DNA of 64,000 nucleotides from Alphaproteobacteria bacterium. Lineage in GTDB: Bacteria; Pseudomonadota; Alphaproteobacteria; Micropepsales; Micropepsaceae. The DNA lies in assembly GCA_016124635.1 (NCBI GenBank), contig WGNJ01000007.1, positions 79,965-143,964 on the forward strand, read 5' to 3'. The stretch's first letter is position 1. Every line of letters begins with the position of its first letter. This document shows positions 17,466-25,933 of the stretch, one piece after another. The notes under the pieces were generated by a model. That model was not told the DNA's origin, did no database searches, and saw nothing but the letters and a program-made list of their open reading frames with translations. A program made the translations under genes and the position numbers.

Positions 17466-18143
17466 ATGAAATCGCGCGCGACGAAGACGAAAACGGCGAA
17501 ACGGCGGATCGAAGGTCCGGCCCGCCGCGCCCAAATCCTTCGTGTCGCAGGCGACATGTTCTCGAAGGACGGCATCGACGCCACCTCGATGCGCCGCATC
17601 GCCGCCAAAGCCGGCGTCACCGCGACGCTGCTCTACAAGCACTTTGCCGACAAGGACGCCCTGCTCTCCGCCATCGGCGACGCGTTCTTCGAAAAGCTCA
17701 ACGCCGATCTCGAACAGACATCGATCAAGGGACTGAAGGATCCGGTCGCCCGACTGCGAGCGCTGATGCACGCCTACGTGCGCTGCGGCATCGCAAACCC
17801 CCGCGAGTATCATCTCACGTTCATGACGGCGCTGCCGCAGCTCCGCCGCGACGCCAAGATGAAGAACTTTCGCGAGCGCATGCGCCGCGGCGAGGCGATC
17901 CCCGCCGAGGAGATCACGCTCGGCATGATGTGCTTTGCAAGGCTGGAACAGGCCGTCGCCGACGTCGTCGATGCCAAGCTGACGCGCGTTAAGGACGTCG
18001 CCGCGCTTGCGGAAGCCGTCTGGGCCGGCGGTCACGGCCTCGTGTCGCTGATCATCACGCACCGCGACTTCGGCTTCACAAATGTCGACCGCTTAATCGA
18101 GATCTCGACGGATCTGTTCCTTCACGGCGCCTTGAAGGATTAG
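17466..18143 (+). CDS. TetR/AcrR-family transcriptional regulator
   Basis: A 225-residue regulator with an N-terminal TetR helix-turn-helix (RRAQILRVAGDMFSKDG, then MRRIAAKAGVTATLLYKHF) and a helical ligand-binding domain. The start at ATG 17466 gives a normal N-terminus; an upstream in-frame extension would cross the RND promoter. It is divergent from the efflux operon across 85 bp, the classic arrangement for a local repressor released by a pump substrate. Confidence 0.9.
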   Translation: MKSRATKTKTAKRRIEGPARRAQILRVAGDMFSKDGIDATSMRRIAAKAGVTATLLYKHFADKDALLSAIGDAFFEKLNADLEQTSIKGLKDPVARLRALMHAYVRCGIANPREYHLTFMTALPQLRRDAKMKNFRERMRRGEAIPAEEITLGMMCFARLEQAVADVVDAKLTRVKDVAALAEAVWAGGHGLVSLIITHRDFGFTNVDRLIEISTDLFLHGALKD

Positions 18144-18273
18144 CCGTCGCCCAATTGTTCGCCGGAAGCGCGCGCACATCGATGCACAAAAAGCGCTGAC
18201 AACCGGCAAATAAATTCATTGGCCGCCGCTGCATCGCGACCTAGCTCCTTTCTATTGTCGCGGAATCCCGTCC

Positions 18274-18486
18274 ATGCACTATCAGTTCGCGGAACTTGCC
18301 TTGGTCGTAGCCTCTGGAACCCTTTACGCGCTCCCAAGCTTTGTCGCCCTTCGTGATCACACCATCACAGCCGATCATGTCGAAGCACTCATCGTGAATG
18401 CGTTGCTCGGCTGGACGGTCATCGGATGGGGATTTGCGATGTTCCTGGCGCTGCGGGAGCCACAATCGGCACGGCGCAAGACCTAG
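18274..18486 (+). CDS. Superinfection-immunity-like small membrane protein
   Basis: A 70-residue protein with two membrane segments (about 6-25 and 40-62). The blocks LYALPSFVALRDH and ALLGWTVIGWGFAMFLAL match the superinfection immunity family named after T4 Imm, which blocks phage DNA entry. Most chromosomal members have no tested role, and many are simply conserved small membrane proteins. It stands alone between the TetR and SOD genes. Confidence 0.7.
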   Translation: MHYQFAELALVVASGTLYALPSFVALRDHTITADHVEALIVNALLGWTVIGWGFAMFLALREPQSARRKT

Positions 18487-18687
18487 CTCGCCGGAAAGAA
18501 TCTTTCGCCTTCAGTGCAACAAGGCGGGACCAAGCCGCCAATGGATTTCATTTGCCTCATGTGACGCCCCTTCATAAATCGATCCCATCGGCAGAAAACG
18601 CGCTGTCGAGGGGTACGAGTGGCGCGCGCGATTGAGTGAGGTCCTCGGTTCGCGCGCCACCCGTCTCGACCAACGGAAACGGAGACA

Positions 18688-19314
18688 ATGTCCTTACAGT
18701 TACCCGAACTACCCTATGCCTACGACGCCCTCGCGCCGGCAATCTCGAGCGACACGCTGCATCTGCACCACGGCAAACATCACAAAGCCTATGTCGAGAA
18801 GGCCAATCTGCTGCTCGCGGGCACGGAGTTTGCGACGCTTTCCCTCGAAGACATCGTCGTGCGCACCGCGACGAAACGATCGAGCAAGACGATGGCCGCG
18901 CTCTTCAACAACGCGGCCCAAGCCTTCAATCATGGATTCTATTGGCGCTCGATGAAGCCCGGCGGCAGCACGCCGTCCGGACAGTTCGCAAGCCGCATCG
19001 ACAAGGACTTTCGCGGCGTCGATCGCTTCCTAACGCAATTCACGGAAGCTGCCACGCAAGTCTTCGGCAGCGGCTGGACCTGGCTGGTGCTCGATCGCGG
19101 CAAGCTGCGCATCACCTCGACCGCCAACGCGGACACGCCGCTCACGCGCGGTCACGTACCGCTGCTGACCTGCGACGTGTGGGAGCACGCTTACTACCTG
19201 GATCACCAAAACCGGCGCCCCGAATACGTGCAGGCATTCGTGAATTCGCTGGCGAATTGGGATTTCGCGGCCGCCAATCTCGAGCGCGCCGAACTCAAGC
19301 TGGCCGCCGAATAG
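18688..19314 (+). CDS. sodB: Superoxide dismutase, Fe/Mn type
   Basis: A 208-residue cytoplasmic SOD converting superoxide to oxygen and hydrogen peroxide. Metal ligands are visible: His in HLHHGKHHKAYV, His in AFNHGFYW, and Asp/His in LLTCDVWEHAYYLDH. There is no signal peptide. The sequence resembles iron SODs but metal use cannot be fixed by reading. A GGAGACA ribosome site precedes the ATG. Monocistronic. Confidence 0.92.
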   Translation: MSLQLPELPYAYDALAPAISSDTLHLHHGKHHKAYVEKANLLLAGTEFATLSLEDIVVRTATKRSSKTMAALFNNAAQAFNHGFYWRSMKPGGSTPSGQFASRIDKDFRGVDRFLTQFTEAATQVFGSGWTWLVLDRGKLRITSTANADTPLTRGHVPLLTCDVWEHAYYLDHQNRRPEYVQAFVNSLANWDFAAANLERAELKLAAE

Positions 19315-19385
19315 ACGTTTGCATCAGCATCGCGAGACCGCCGCCCGGCAATGATCGCGGGCGGCGGCGCTGAGCGCGTTAGGCC

Positions 19386-19808
19386 TTATTGGCCGTCGTC
19401 GTCATCATCGTTGTCGTCGGCGCTGTTGTCGTCTTGGTCGTCGTCGCCGTATTGGTCGTCGTCACCCGCTTGACTGCAGCAGTCCTGATCGTCGCCCTGC
19501 GCGCTCATGCCGCTCATGCTGCCGTCATGCCCGCCGTGCCGGTGCTCCATATGAGCCCCTTTGTCACCGCCGCGATCATAATCGTCGTCATCGTCGTCGG
19601 AGTCGTCGCGGTAGCCCGGCACGGCATGCACGCCGGCGCCCGGATGTTCGAGCTGCATGAGGTTGAGTTCGCGGGTCGCTTCCGCTTGGTCGTCGTAACA
19701 CCAGTCGTCGCCGCAACGATAGTAAGGCGCGGCGCTCGCCGGCGCGCTCGCAGCAAACATCGAGACGACAGCCGCGGCGCCTGCAAACAAAATCATCTTC
19801 ACTGACAT
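19386..19808 (-). CDS. Secreted Asp-rich protein, paralogue of the neighbouring gene
   Basis: A 140-residue exported protein: signal peptide ending near ASAAP, then a short conserved head (YRCGDDWCYDDQAEATRELN) with two Cys, then a long tail dominated by Asp with some His (HMEHRHGGHDG). The tail should bind divalent cations. The gene 19993-20349 encodes the same architecture, so this is a tandem duplication. The ATG at 19808 is preceded by AGAGGGG. Family and function are unknown. Confidence 0.7.
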   Translation of the reverse strand: MSVKMILFAGAAAVVSMFAASAPASAAPYYRCGDDWCYDDQAEATRELNLMQLEHPGAGVHAVPGYRDDSDDDDDDYDRGGDKGAHMEHRHGGHDGSMSGMSAQGDDQDCCSQAGDDDQYGDDDQDDNSADDNDDDDDGQ

Positions 19809-19992
19809 GGGATCGAACCCCTCTTGCACCTGATGAAGTGGGCGCGAGACTAGCCCTTACGGGCGCGCGCGTGTAGCGCATCGCGTCACGAATGCGCGAG
19901 GCTGCCGCTCGCATCGGCGAAAAATGAGGGAACCACGCAGGACAAAACGTCAGAACGCCCGCGTCACGCGCATTACCAAAAGTTCACAGCAA

Positions 19993-20349
19993 CTAGTCGT
20001 TGTCGTCGTCTTGATCGCCGTAAGGATTCATATCGGCGTCGTCATTGCCGGTGTCGTCATCGCCGTCACTGTCGCGAGCACGATAGGCTCCACCATCATT
20101 CTCGTAGGACGGACCGTCTGCGCCGTAATAGGGGCGGCGATCGCTATAGCCGTGGCCGCCGTCTTCGTTCTCGCGTTTTGCTTGCTCCAACGCTTGAAGA
20201 TTCAGCGCCCGCGTCTCGTCGGCTTGGTCGTCGTAGCAGCGCTCGCCGTTGCACCAATAGCTATCGTCCGCAAGCGCCGTACCGGCGGAGATCGGAATTG
20301 CAAAACCAAGCACGGCGGCGCCGGCAAAGAGAGTGTTCTTCAATCGCAT
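19993..20349 (-). CDS. Secreted Asp-rich protein, paralogue of the neighbouring gene
   Basis: A 118-residue exported protein with a signal peptide ending near ALADD, head YWCNGERCYDDQADETRALN and an acidic tail (DSDGDDDTGNDDADMN). The head shares Cys spacing and the CYDDQA-TR-LNL core with the downstream paralogue, while the tails diverge in composition. No EF-hand loop fits cleanly. Likely periplasmic or surface cation binding; function unknown. Confidence 0.7.
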   Translation of the reverse strand: MRLKNTLFAGAAVLGFAIPISAGTALADDSYWCNGERCYDDQADETRALNLQALEQAKRENEDGGHGYSDRRPYYGADGPSYENDGGAYRARDSDGDDDTGNDDADMNPYGDQDDDND

Positions 20350-20487
20350 GACGGGTCCTTCCGAAGCGTGTCTCCATGGCTAACGCGACCCGCCTCCAAC
20401 CCGTTCCCTTAGAAGTCATCACGCCGCAGCGAGTTCCAAGGCGCCGTCAAACCACCCCGGCGTGCAATTCGCGGCCCTTCCTATAAG

Positions 20488-21531
20488 ATGGAACCGGGGA
20501 TCAAAGACGCATCGATGACGCTCAGGAAAACCACAGGTAGGGCCTTTGTCATCAGTCCGATCGGCGCCGAGGGCTCGCCGCAGCGCGAGCACGCCGACGA
20601 CGTCTTCGAATTCATTATCGAGCCCGCGCTGAAGCAGGCGGGCGTGACGCCCTATCGCGCCGATCACGACGCCAAGTCGGGCCGCATCAGCCATCAGATG
20701 GTCGCTTCGATCCTCGAAGAAGATTTTTGCATCGCGGTTTTGACCGGCCACAATCCGAACGTCTTCTACGAGCTCGCGATCGCTCAATGCGCCGCGCGCC
20801 CCGTCATCTTGCTCATCGACAAGAGCGAGGAGATCCCGTTCGACGTCCACGACCTGCGCGTCATCCGCTACGACTTCAATCTGCGCGCCATTCGCGACGG
20901 CGTCTATGTCAGGCAAATCGTCGAGCAGATCGAGAGCATCAGGAACGCCGACGGGAATTGGCACGTACCGTTCGCGCCCGATCTCTCGCCGCTCGGCGTC
21001 GGCACGACGCATGTGCAATGTTACCCGACGCTCGACGAATACATTCAAGACGTGGAGTGGCGCGCCCTCGTCGACAAGGCGAGCGTCGCGCTCGATCTGG
21101 TCGGCCTTTCGCTGTCGCCGCTCTCAAAGGTCGAGAACATGTCGGATCGCCTGCGCGCCGCGGCCGCCCGCGGCACCAAGATCCGCGTCATGGTCGGCCA
21201 CCCGGACAATCCTTGGGTGCCTCTATACGCAGAAAAGTCGCGCTCCAACGCGCGTAAGGAGCGCTTCACGGATTCGCTTTCGCTCGCCCGCAAATATTTC
21301 GTCGACGTTGCTCAGAAGGCGCCGCGCATGGAAGTGCGGCCCGTTCAACACGGCGCCATTCTCCAGCTCCTCGTCGCCAACGAGCACGAAGCCTTGGCTG
21401 TGCCGCACCTCTTCGACACGATGACCTATTCGGCGCCCACACTCGTCGCGACCGCAAGTTCCTCCATCTACAAGACGTGGCGTCGCGAATTCGAAGTCTT
21501 GTGGAATCAAAACAACCCGGTCACGACCTGA
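20488..21531 (+). CDS. TIR-like/deoxyribosyltransferase-like domain fused to a PLD-like domain
   Basis: A 347-residue soluble protein. Residues about 18-150 form a Rossmann-like domain with FVISPIG (20-26), RADHDAKSGRISHQM and NPNVFYELAIAQ, whose Glu95 is where TIR and nucleoside-2-deoxyribosyltransferase folds keep the catalytic acid. Residues about 185-347 look PLD-like (VALDLVGLSLSPL, RLRAAAARGTKIRVMV) but no HKD catalytic motif is present. Such TIR-like heads often hydrolyse NAD or make cyclic nucleotide signals in antiphage systems. No partner gene is adjacent, so a defence role is inference. Start 20488 or ATG 20515. Confidence 0.65.
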   Translation: MEPGIKDASMTLRKTTGRAFVISPIGAEGSPQREHADDVFEFIIEPALKQAGVTPYRADHDAKSGRISHQMVASILEEDFCIAVLTGHNPNVFYELAIAQCAARPVILLIDKSEEIPFDVHDLRVIRYDFNLRAIRDGVYVRQIVEQIESIRNADGNWHVPFAPDLSPLGVGTTHVQCYPTLDEYIQDVEWRALVDKASVALDLVGLSLSPLSKVENMSDRLRAAAARGTKIRVMVGHPDNPWVPLYAEKSRSNARKERFTDSLSLARKYFVDVAQKAPRMEVRPVQHGAILQLLVANEHEALAVPHLFDTMTYSAPTLVATASSSIYKTWRREFEVLWNQNNPVTT

Positions 21532-21551
21532 CCGCGCCCGACCGCCGAAAG

Positions 21552-21893
21552 TTAAGCGCGCGCCCCCGCACCCCCGCAGGCCACACAGCCGAGATAGCGA
21601 TGCATGTCGTAGCCGCGTTGCGCGGCGCCGACCGCGGGCGGCATCTGAACCACGGTAACGTTCGAACTAATGAGCCGCCGCGCGACCCACCGCGCGAACT
21701 CGCGCCGGATGCGGTCGCGTTCGACGGGGTCGCGCTCTGCCGCCTTACCGCGCAGTACGGGTGCGTGCCGCGTGTCGGACGCCATCGCCACGGCGATCAA
21801 GAGCGCCACGTCGTCCATCGAAAGGACGCGCGAGCCGTCGGGAAAAGTGAGCGGACCGGGTGACAAAACGCACACACGATGTACGAGCCGCAC
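21552..21893 (-). CDS. Doubtful small ORF
   Basis: A possible 113-residue reading frame (GTG at 21893; an ATG at 21818 would give 88 residues) in the 473-bp stretch between the TIR-like gene and the next small membrane protein. Its C-terminus contains two Cys (LGCVACGG). No ribosome site or family is evident. It may be a real small gene or chance; nothing else is visible in this stretch. Confidence 0.3.
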   Translation of the reverse strand: MRLVHRVCVLSPGPLTFPDGSRVLSMDDVALLIAVAMASDTRHAPVLRGKAAERDPVERDRIRREFARWVARRLISSNVTVVQMPPAVGAAQRGYDMHRYLGCVACGGAGARA

Positions 21894-22004
21894 CGCGTGC
21901 GCACTCTATTTCGAAGCCGACGCAATTCGTGAACATGTCCAGCGCCACCGTTCGATTGTGCATCAGGTTCGCCATCCACTACATTTGGAGTGGGAGGGGC
22001 GCCC

Positions 22005-22250
22005 ATGAGTAGAGTAACTGCGTTGATTGTGGCCGTCGGCGTCGGCGCGGCCGCATGGATCGTATTGCCGATAATGAAGCCTGAATTGAGTGCGGCCTGG
22101 CTCGTCGGTGCCGACGGGCTGTCGGGGATCGCACTGCACGGCTACGAGATCATGAGCATCGTCGCCGGCCTTGTGGTCTGGATCCTCGGTCTTCACTTCC
22201 CGGATCGGCCCAAGCCGATCATTTTCCGGCACAGCGGCGCCGCCGCCTAA
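22005..22250 (+). CDS. Small membrane protein, unknown function
   Basis: An 81-residue protein with two hydrophobic segments (about 5-24 and 47-65) and a short basic tail (PDRPKPIIFR). The ATG at 22005 follows a strong GGGAGGGG ribosome site. No family recognised. Confidence 0.6.
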   Translation: MSRVTALIVAVGVGAAAWIVLPIMKPELSAAWLVGADGLSGIALHGYEIMSIVAGLVVWILGLHFPDRPKPIIFRHSGAAA

Positions 22251-22262
22251 GAGCGCGCGTTC

Positions 22263-22443
22263 GAACTGAAGGCACAAACCGGTGCCGCCCCCTCTGCGGG
22301 CAGTTCGATCGTGCGAGCCCGAAGGGCGAGAAGGATCGGGTGGGGGGATACCTACGAACGCTCCAAGAGGCCCCCCACCCGAACCGATTTCGCGCATTCG
22401 CGCTCAATCCGGTTCGACCGCCCCGCAGAGGGGGCGGTACCGG
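22263..22443. repeat. Nested inverted-repeat element A
   Basis: Outer arms 22279-22300 and 22422-22443 are complementary over 22 bp with one mismatch. Inside them a second pair (CGGGTGGGGGG at 22337-22347, CCCCCCACCCG at 22371-22381) forms another stem. The architecture matches elements B and C downstream, though the sequences differ. The 226 bp from 22444 to the next gene hold only a short direct repeat (CCAAATCTG twice) and a likely promoter region. Confidence 0.75.
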
Positions 22444-22669
22444 AGATCTATTGATTCAGCCGAGGCCAAATCTGCGTGATTCGGCCCGAACCAAATCTGT
22501 TCTAGCGGCCCAACGCGCTGCCAAATTGTGCAATCCCTATCCCGCCGATGTTGCGCCTCCGCCGAGGAATCGCGCCAAGTGCCGCGAACCGTTGCGCGTT
22601 GGCCGCCTTCTTCTTGTCTGAATTGGGCGTTAGGCGGCAAACTCGGCGCGCGTCTCCGGGGGAAACCAA

Positions 22670-23593
22670 ATGCAAGAAGATCTGCTGATCTTTGCCATAG
22701 GCTGTGTCTGTGCGGCGATCGGTGGGGAGCTCTTCTTCTCCGGCATAATCGGCGTGGCCGAACGCGGCCGCTGGCCTCGTGGTATCGTCGCCGCAACCTT
22801 GGGTGCCTTTGCCACCTCCTCGCCCGAGCTGATCGTCGCGATTACCTCCGCTTGGCGCAATGCGCCTGAGCTTGCGCTTGGCGCGGCCACCGGCAGCAAT
22901 CTCACCAACATTGCGCTCATTCTCGCGGTGCCGCTGTTGTTCTTCGGCCTTCAGACGACGCGCGGCGCGGTGTTCCGCGAGCTGCCTTTGGCCCTCCTCA
23001 TCTTTCCGATCATCGCGATCGTGGCGTTCGACGGCCACGTCACGTCGCAAGACGCGGTGCTGCTTCTCGCCGTTTTCGTCTTTTGGCTTGCCCTTGTCGT
23101 TTTCGCCGCCGCGCGCAATCGAACGGAAGCCGACGGCCACCGCCCGTCCGGCCGCCTCTACCTCGGCCTGATCCTGATCGTCGGTCTGGCTACGTTGTTC
23201 TTGGCCGGCGAGCTCATCGTCGACGGCGCCTCGGGCCTTGCGGTGGCGTTCGGCGTTCCGAACTACATCATCGGTGCGACCGTCGTCGCCTTCGGCACGT
23301 CGGTGCCGGAGCTTGCAACCGTCGTCGTCTCGTCGCTGCGCCGTCAGCCGGAGGTCGGACTGCAGACCATCCTTGGCAGCAACATCTTCAACTGCTTCTT
23401 CATCATCCCCGTTGCCGCGCTGATCCATCCGATCGCCGTCGAATGGCTCAGCCTCAAGCTCACGCTCGAAGCCGGCTTGATCGCGACGCTGCTGATCGTT
23501 CCCCTCGGCAGTTGGCGCCTCGGCCGCTGGCGCGGCCTCCTGCTGCTCGCGCTCTACGCCGCCTTCATCGCCTTGAGCCTGAAACCTGTCTGA
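22670..23593 (+). CDS. Calcium/sodium antiporter (CaCA family, YrbG-like)
   Basis: A 307-residue integral membrane protein with about ten hydrophobic segments. It carries the two alpha-repeats of cation/Ca exchangers: LGAFATSSPELIVAITS with GAATGSNLTNIALI in the first half, and VVAFGTSVPELATVVVS with LGSNIFNCFFI in the second; the Glu and Ser/Asn residues coordinate the cation. It exchanges Na+ or H+ for Ca2+ across the inner membrane. A GGGGGAAA ribosome site precedes the ATG. Confidence 0.92.
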   Translation: MQEDLLIFAIGCVCAAIGGELFFSGIIGVAERGRWPRGIVAATLGAFATSSPELIVAITSAWRNAPELALGAATGSNLTNIALILAVPLLFFGLQTTRGAVFRELPLALLIFPIIAIVAFDGHVTSQDAVLLLAVFVFWLALVVFAAARNRTEADGHRPSGRLYLGLILIVGLATLFLAGELIVDGASGLAVAFGVPNYIIGATVVAFGTSVPELATVVVSSLRRQPEVGLQTILGSNIFNCFFIIPVAALIHPIAVEWLSLKLTLEAGLIATLLIVPLGSWRLGRWRGLLLLALYAAFIALSLKPV

Positions 23594-23669
23594 CAGCGAC
23601 CTTGACGCCGTCTCCGACGTTTTGTCGACGACGGCGCCGCTTGTGAACGCACCGCGAAAAGTCTGAAGA

Positions 23670-23686
23670 TCGCCGAAACCGGACGC
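23670..23686 (+). repeat. Intergenic 17-bp motif copy R1
   Basis: TCGCCGAAACCGGACGC, first of seven degenerate copies of TCGCCGAAAGCGGACAT in this region, lying in the gap after the antiporter gene. Confidence 0.5.
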
Positions 23687-23721
23687 TTGGCCTCTGATTG
23701 ATCTCGCCACAGAAGCTGTGG

Positions 23722-23910
23722 CTAAAGGTGTAGAACGACGAACGTCGCACCGAGACCAAGCAGCCCGATCAGAAACATCTCGCCCCAATTGTTGGGGTTA
23801 AATGCGCCATCCACGAGATGACCCATCCTACGTCCGAGACGCTGATTGATCCTGACATAGAGGATCGTGACGATGATGAAGGTGACCGGGAATACCCACC
23901 AACCTTTCAT
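23722..23910 (-). CDS. Small membrane protein, unknown function
   Basis: A 62-residue protein with two membrane segments (MKGWWVFPVTFIIVTILYV and FLIGLLGLGATFVVLHL) joined by a basic, Asn-containing loop. No family recognised. It is one of the orphan small genes separated by the 17-bp motif. Confidence 0.55.
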   Translation of the reverse strand: MKGWWVFPVTFIIVTILYVRINQRLGRRMGHLVDGAFNPNNWGEMFLIGLLGLGATFVVLHL

Positions 23911-23935
23911 CTCACAGACCTCTCAAGGTGCAAAA

Positions 23936-23952
23936 TCGCCGAAAGCGGACAT
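23936..23952 (+). repeat. Intergenic 17-bp motif copy R2
   Basis: TCGCCGAAAGCGGACAT, the form taken here as the consensus, between two small membrane-protein genes. Confidence 0.55.
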
Positions 23953-23957
23953 CCGAT

Positions 23958-24173
23958 CTAATCGTGATCGTCAGGCCCCCAGTTTTGCCGCGCCCAAGAA
24001 AATGATGCGAACGACATCCCGACGAAGACGCAGAACATCAGCAGAGTCTCCACGCCTGAGCCGAGCCATCGTCCAGTAAGCCGAGACACAGCGAGTACTC
24101 CCAGGAACATCACAGCCGTCGCGAGGAAGGGTATCGCTATCGCATATGCGACTATGGCCGCTCGCCTGCTCAT
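23958..24173 (-). CDS. Small membrane protein, unknown function
   Basis: A 71-residue protein with two hydrophobic segments (about 8-28 and 42-60) and an acidic end (NWGPDDHD). Same strand as the gene at 23722 but separated by a motif copy. No family recognised. Confidence 0.5.
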   Translation of the reverse strand: MSRRAAIVAYAIAIPFLATAVMFLGVLAVSRLTGRWLGSGVETLLMFCVFVGMSFASFSWARQNWGPDDHD

Positions 24174-24230
24174 GTCCCAGCCTGGTAGTATTACCTTTGA
24201 GTGTAGCGAAAACTGTCGCTGAGTCCGACT

Positions 24231-24302
24231 GTCTGCTTTGGGCCAACTCGCGGCAAGGACCGGGACCCAGCGAGCGGCTAAGATTCGCAGATACCGGACA
24301 TT
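24231..24302 (+). repeat. Intergenic motif copy R3 with opposing half-site
   Basis: GTCTGCTTTGGG near 24231 and TTCGCAGATACCGGACATT (24284-24302) look like two halves of a hairpin-type unit; the second half is a degenerate copy of the 17-bp motif. It fills the gap before the zinc-ribbon gene. Confidence 0.4.
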
Positions 24303-24406
24303 TCGCTCTTACCAGCATCGTGCTCGTCCATTGCTCGCGCTACGATCCGCAGATGCCGGTGCGGCGGCACTGGATGGACCCCGATCTGCGCCGGAGCAAG
24401 AGCGTC

Positions 24407-24751
24407 ATGTCCGCGTATAACTTGCTATTCGTTACCCAAACTTGCCCAGTCTGCCATCAAGTCGCTTGCCAACGAATTCAATTTCGATATGGCAACTGTT
24501 GGCTGCACGAATACAAAACGGGCGATTCGATCCTTTGGGGCGGCAATGATGTGGGCGAGAGAAGCACAGGCACGGTGCGCGTTTCCGGAATATCAGTTGC
24601 GTGTCACAACTGCCGAAGCTCGGGCGAGTTTGTTGTCGAAATAACGAACAATGTTATTCAACGCACTATCCCCGATGAAGTGGAGGTCAGACGATTGCAC
24701 GATGAGGAAGTTGGTAAGGAAGTGGAACGGTACAAATCCTCAAAGCAGTGA
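24407..24751 (+). CDS. Small zinc-ribbon-like protein, unknown function
   Basis: A 114-residue soluble protein with two Cys pairs, TCPVCHQ and ACHNCRS, about 60 residues apart with beta-rich sequence between them, the usual zinc-ribbon layout, and a charged helical C-terminus (VRRLHDEEVGKEVERYK). The ATG at 24407 has GGAG 10 nt before it. The coding sequence looks less GC-rich than its surroundings, suggesting acquisition. No family recognised. Confidence 0.6.
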   Translation: MSAYNLLFVTQTCPVCHQVACQRIQFRYGNCWLHEYKTGDSILWGGNDVGERSTGTVRVSGISVACHNCRSSGEFVVEITNNVIQRTIPDEVEVRRLHDEEVGKEVERYKSSKQ

Positions 24752-24797
24752 CGCCCTCCTATGTGCCCTGAAACGTGCGCGCGAAAGTGGCTGCACA

Positions 24798-24814
24798 TCG
24801 CCGAAGACGGACAT
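24798..24814 (+). repeat. Intergenic 17-bp motif copy R4
   Basis: TCGCCGAAGACGGACAT, in the gap between convergent genes. Confidence 0.5.
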
Positions 24815-24859
24815 TCCAATTTGCTCGATTCGCGAGACAACGGCCCCGCCGTAGTGACA

Positions 24860-25276
24860 CTACCTGTCAACGAATTCGGCCTGATCCAACGTCCAGTCCG
24901 AGCATCGCAACATGCACTGTTTGTAGTTGAAATTGTTCGCCCCCCGGCAATCGTACTCTTCAAGTTTGCCACGGATAACAGCGTCTTGATGATTTTTGGG
25001 GTAAGGAAACTGGTCCGCGAGGCGAGCATCGCGGAAACGAACGTTCAAGCATTTGTCGTCCCCAGATTGTCCGAATCTGGCAGCGGATAAGCCTGCAAAT
25101 CCGCCGTCCCAAACAAGATGGCCCTGTACCACCATTACATGGTGTCGGAGCGATTCCGGGTTCTCCAGAATCTTATCCACGCGAAGCGGTACTTCGCTTG
25201 CCGTGGTTCGCAAATACAACGCCGCGCCGCAACAGAGACCCAAGAGCAAAACTCTAATCACTTTGGCTAGAAACAT
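24860..25276 (-). CDS. Exported protein, possible OB-fold, unknown function
   Basis: A 138-residue protein with a signal peptide or N-terminal anchor (FLAKVIRVLLLGLCCGAALY). The pattern of strands (ESLRHHVMVVQGHLVWDGG, QDAVIRGKLEEYDC) is reminiscent of periplasmic OB-fold proteins, with three Cys in CRGANNFNYKQCMLRC that could form a disulfide. The start at ATG 25276 places the signal peptide at the N-terminus; a longer reading would run through a repeat copy. Family uncertain. Confidence 0.6.
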   Translation of the reverse strand: MFLAKVIRVLLLGLCCGAALYLRTTASEVPLRVDKILENPESLRHHVMVVQGHLVWDGGFAGLSAARFGQSGDDKCLNVRFRDARLADQFPYPKNHQDAVIRGKLEEYDCRGANNFNYKQCMLRCSDWTLDQAEFVDR

Positions 25277-25379
25277 TGTCGTCGCCCCAGCTACACCCCG
25301 CAAGGTGTACCTTAGTCTGGTCACGTCACAATATGGGCCATTTGCCCGCCTATGTGTTGTGCACTGAATAGGCCGGCAT

Positions 25380-25396
25380 TCGCCGAAAGCAGACAC
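25380..25396 (+). repeat. Intergenic 17-bp motif copy R5
   Basis: TCGCCGAAAGCAGACAC, between two minus-strand exported-protein genes. Confidence 0.5.
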
Positions 25397-25411
25397 TTTA
25401 AACTAAGCTTT

Positions 25412-25933
25412 TCAGTCGCAACTCGCGTCGCCGACGCCAATCCAAATTGAAGAGACTTTTTTTGTGTCGGTGCCGAAAGTGTACATGCTGTAAGGGGGAT
25501 TTCTCACGGTCACGACAATCTCGCGACTGACCGCGGAGCGTTCGGCTATCCTAATTTTGTTCAAGCGATAAGCTGACAGCACATCGCGCTCTGAAGATCC
25601 TATTCCAATCCCTTCGGGCGTGCGATTTGTGGCGCGATCATCGATAACAAACCGCTGGATGACCCCGTTGATTAGCATCAACGAAACGCCCTGTGGTTCA
25701 CCGCGAAAGCTAGTAAAAGTACACTCTGCGGGGTTGCGTGTGCCCAAATATGCCCATGGGTCGTAAAGCGTGTTGCTAACCAGATTTTTGGCTTGGGAAA
25801 AGGTCATGCCAATACGAATTGGCCCCATTCCCTGAGGGCCAAGCGGCGTCTCCTTATTGATATGGAATCCTTGCGCGTTACAAAGCGAAGGCGTGGTGAC
25901 GACGAGCGCCAAGAAAATGATGGCGCTTCGCAT
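25412..25933 (-). CDS. Secreted protein of unknown function
   Basis: A 173-residue exported protein: signal peptide ending near SLCNAQG, then IRIGMTFSQAKNLV and a later GIGIGSSERDVLSAY block. This is the pattern of a widespread periplasmic family of two similar beta-alpha halves, each beginning with a G-S/T-x-x-x-A/V turn. Two Cys are present (AECTF and the terminal ASCD). The start at ATG 25933 is chosen for the signal peptide. Function unknown. Confidence 0.65.
   Translation of the reverse strand: MRSAIIFLALVVTTPSLCNAQGFHINKETPLGPQGMGPIRIGMTFSQAKNLVSNTLYDPWAYLGTRNPAECTFTSFRGEPQGVSLMLINGVIQRFVIDDRATNRTPEGIGIGSSERDVLSAYRLNKIRIAERSAVSREIVVTVRNPPYSMYTFGTDTKKVSSIWIGVGDASCD

Noticed and set aside
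19386..20349. EF-hand or lanmodulin-type calcium/lanthanide loops in the Asp-rich tails
   Set aside because: Asp runs do not keep the 12-residue loop spacing with a hydrophobic at position 8 and Glu at 12.
22627..22635. GCGTTAGGC resembling an integron attC R' core before the antiporter gene
   Set aside because: A single short match with no paired core site and no intI-like integrase; the small-gene array carries a different motif.
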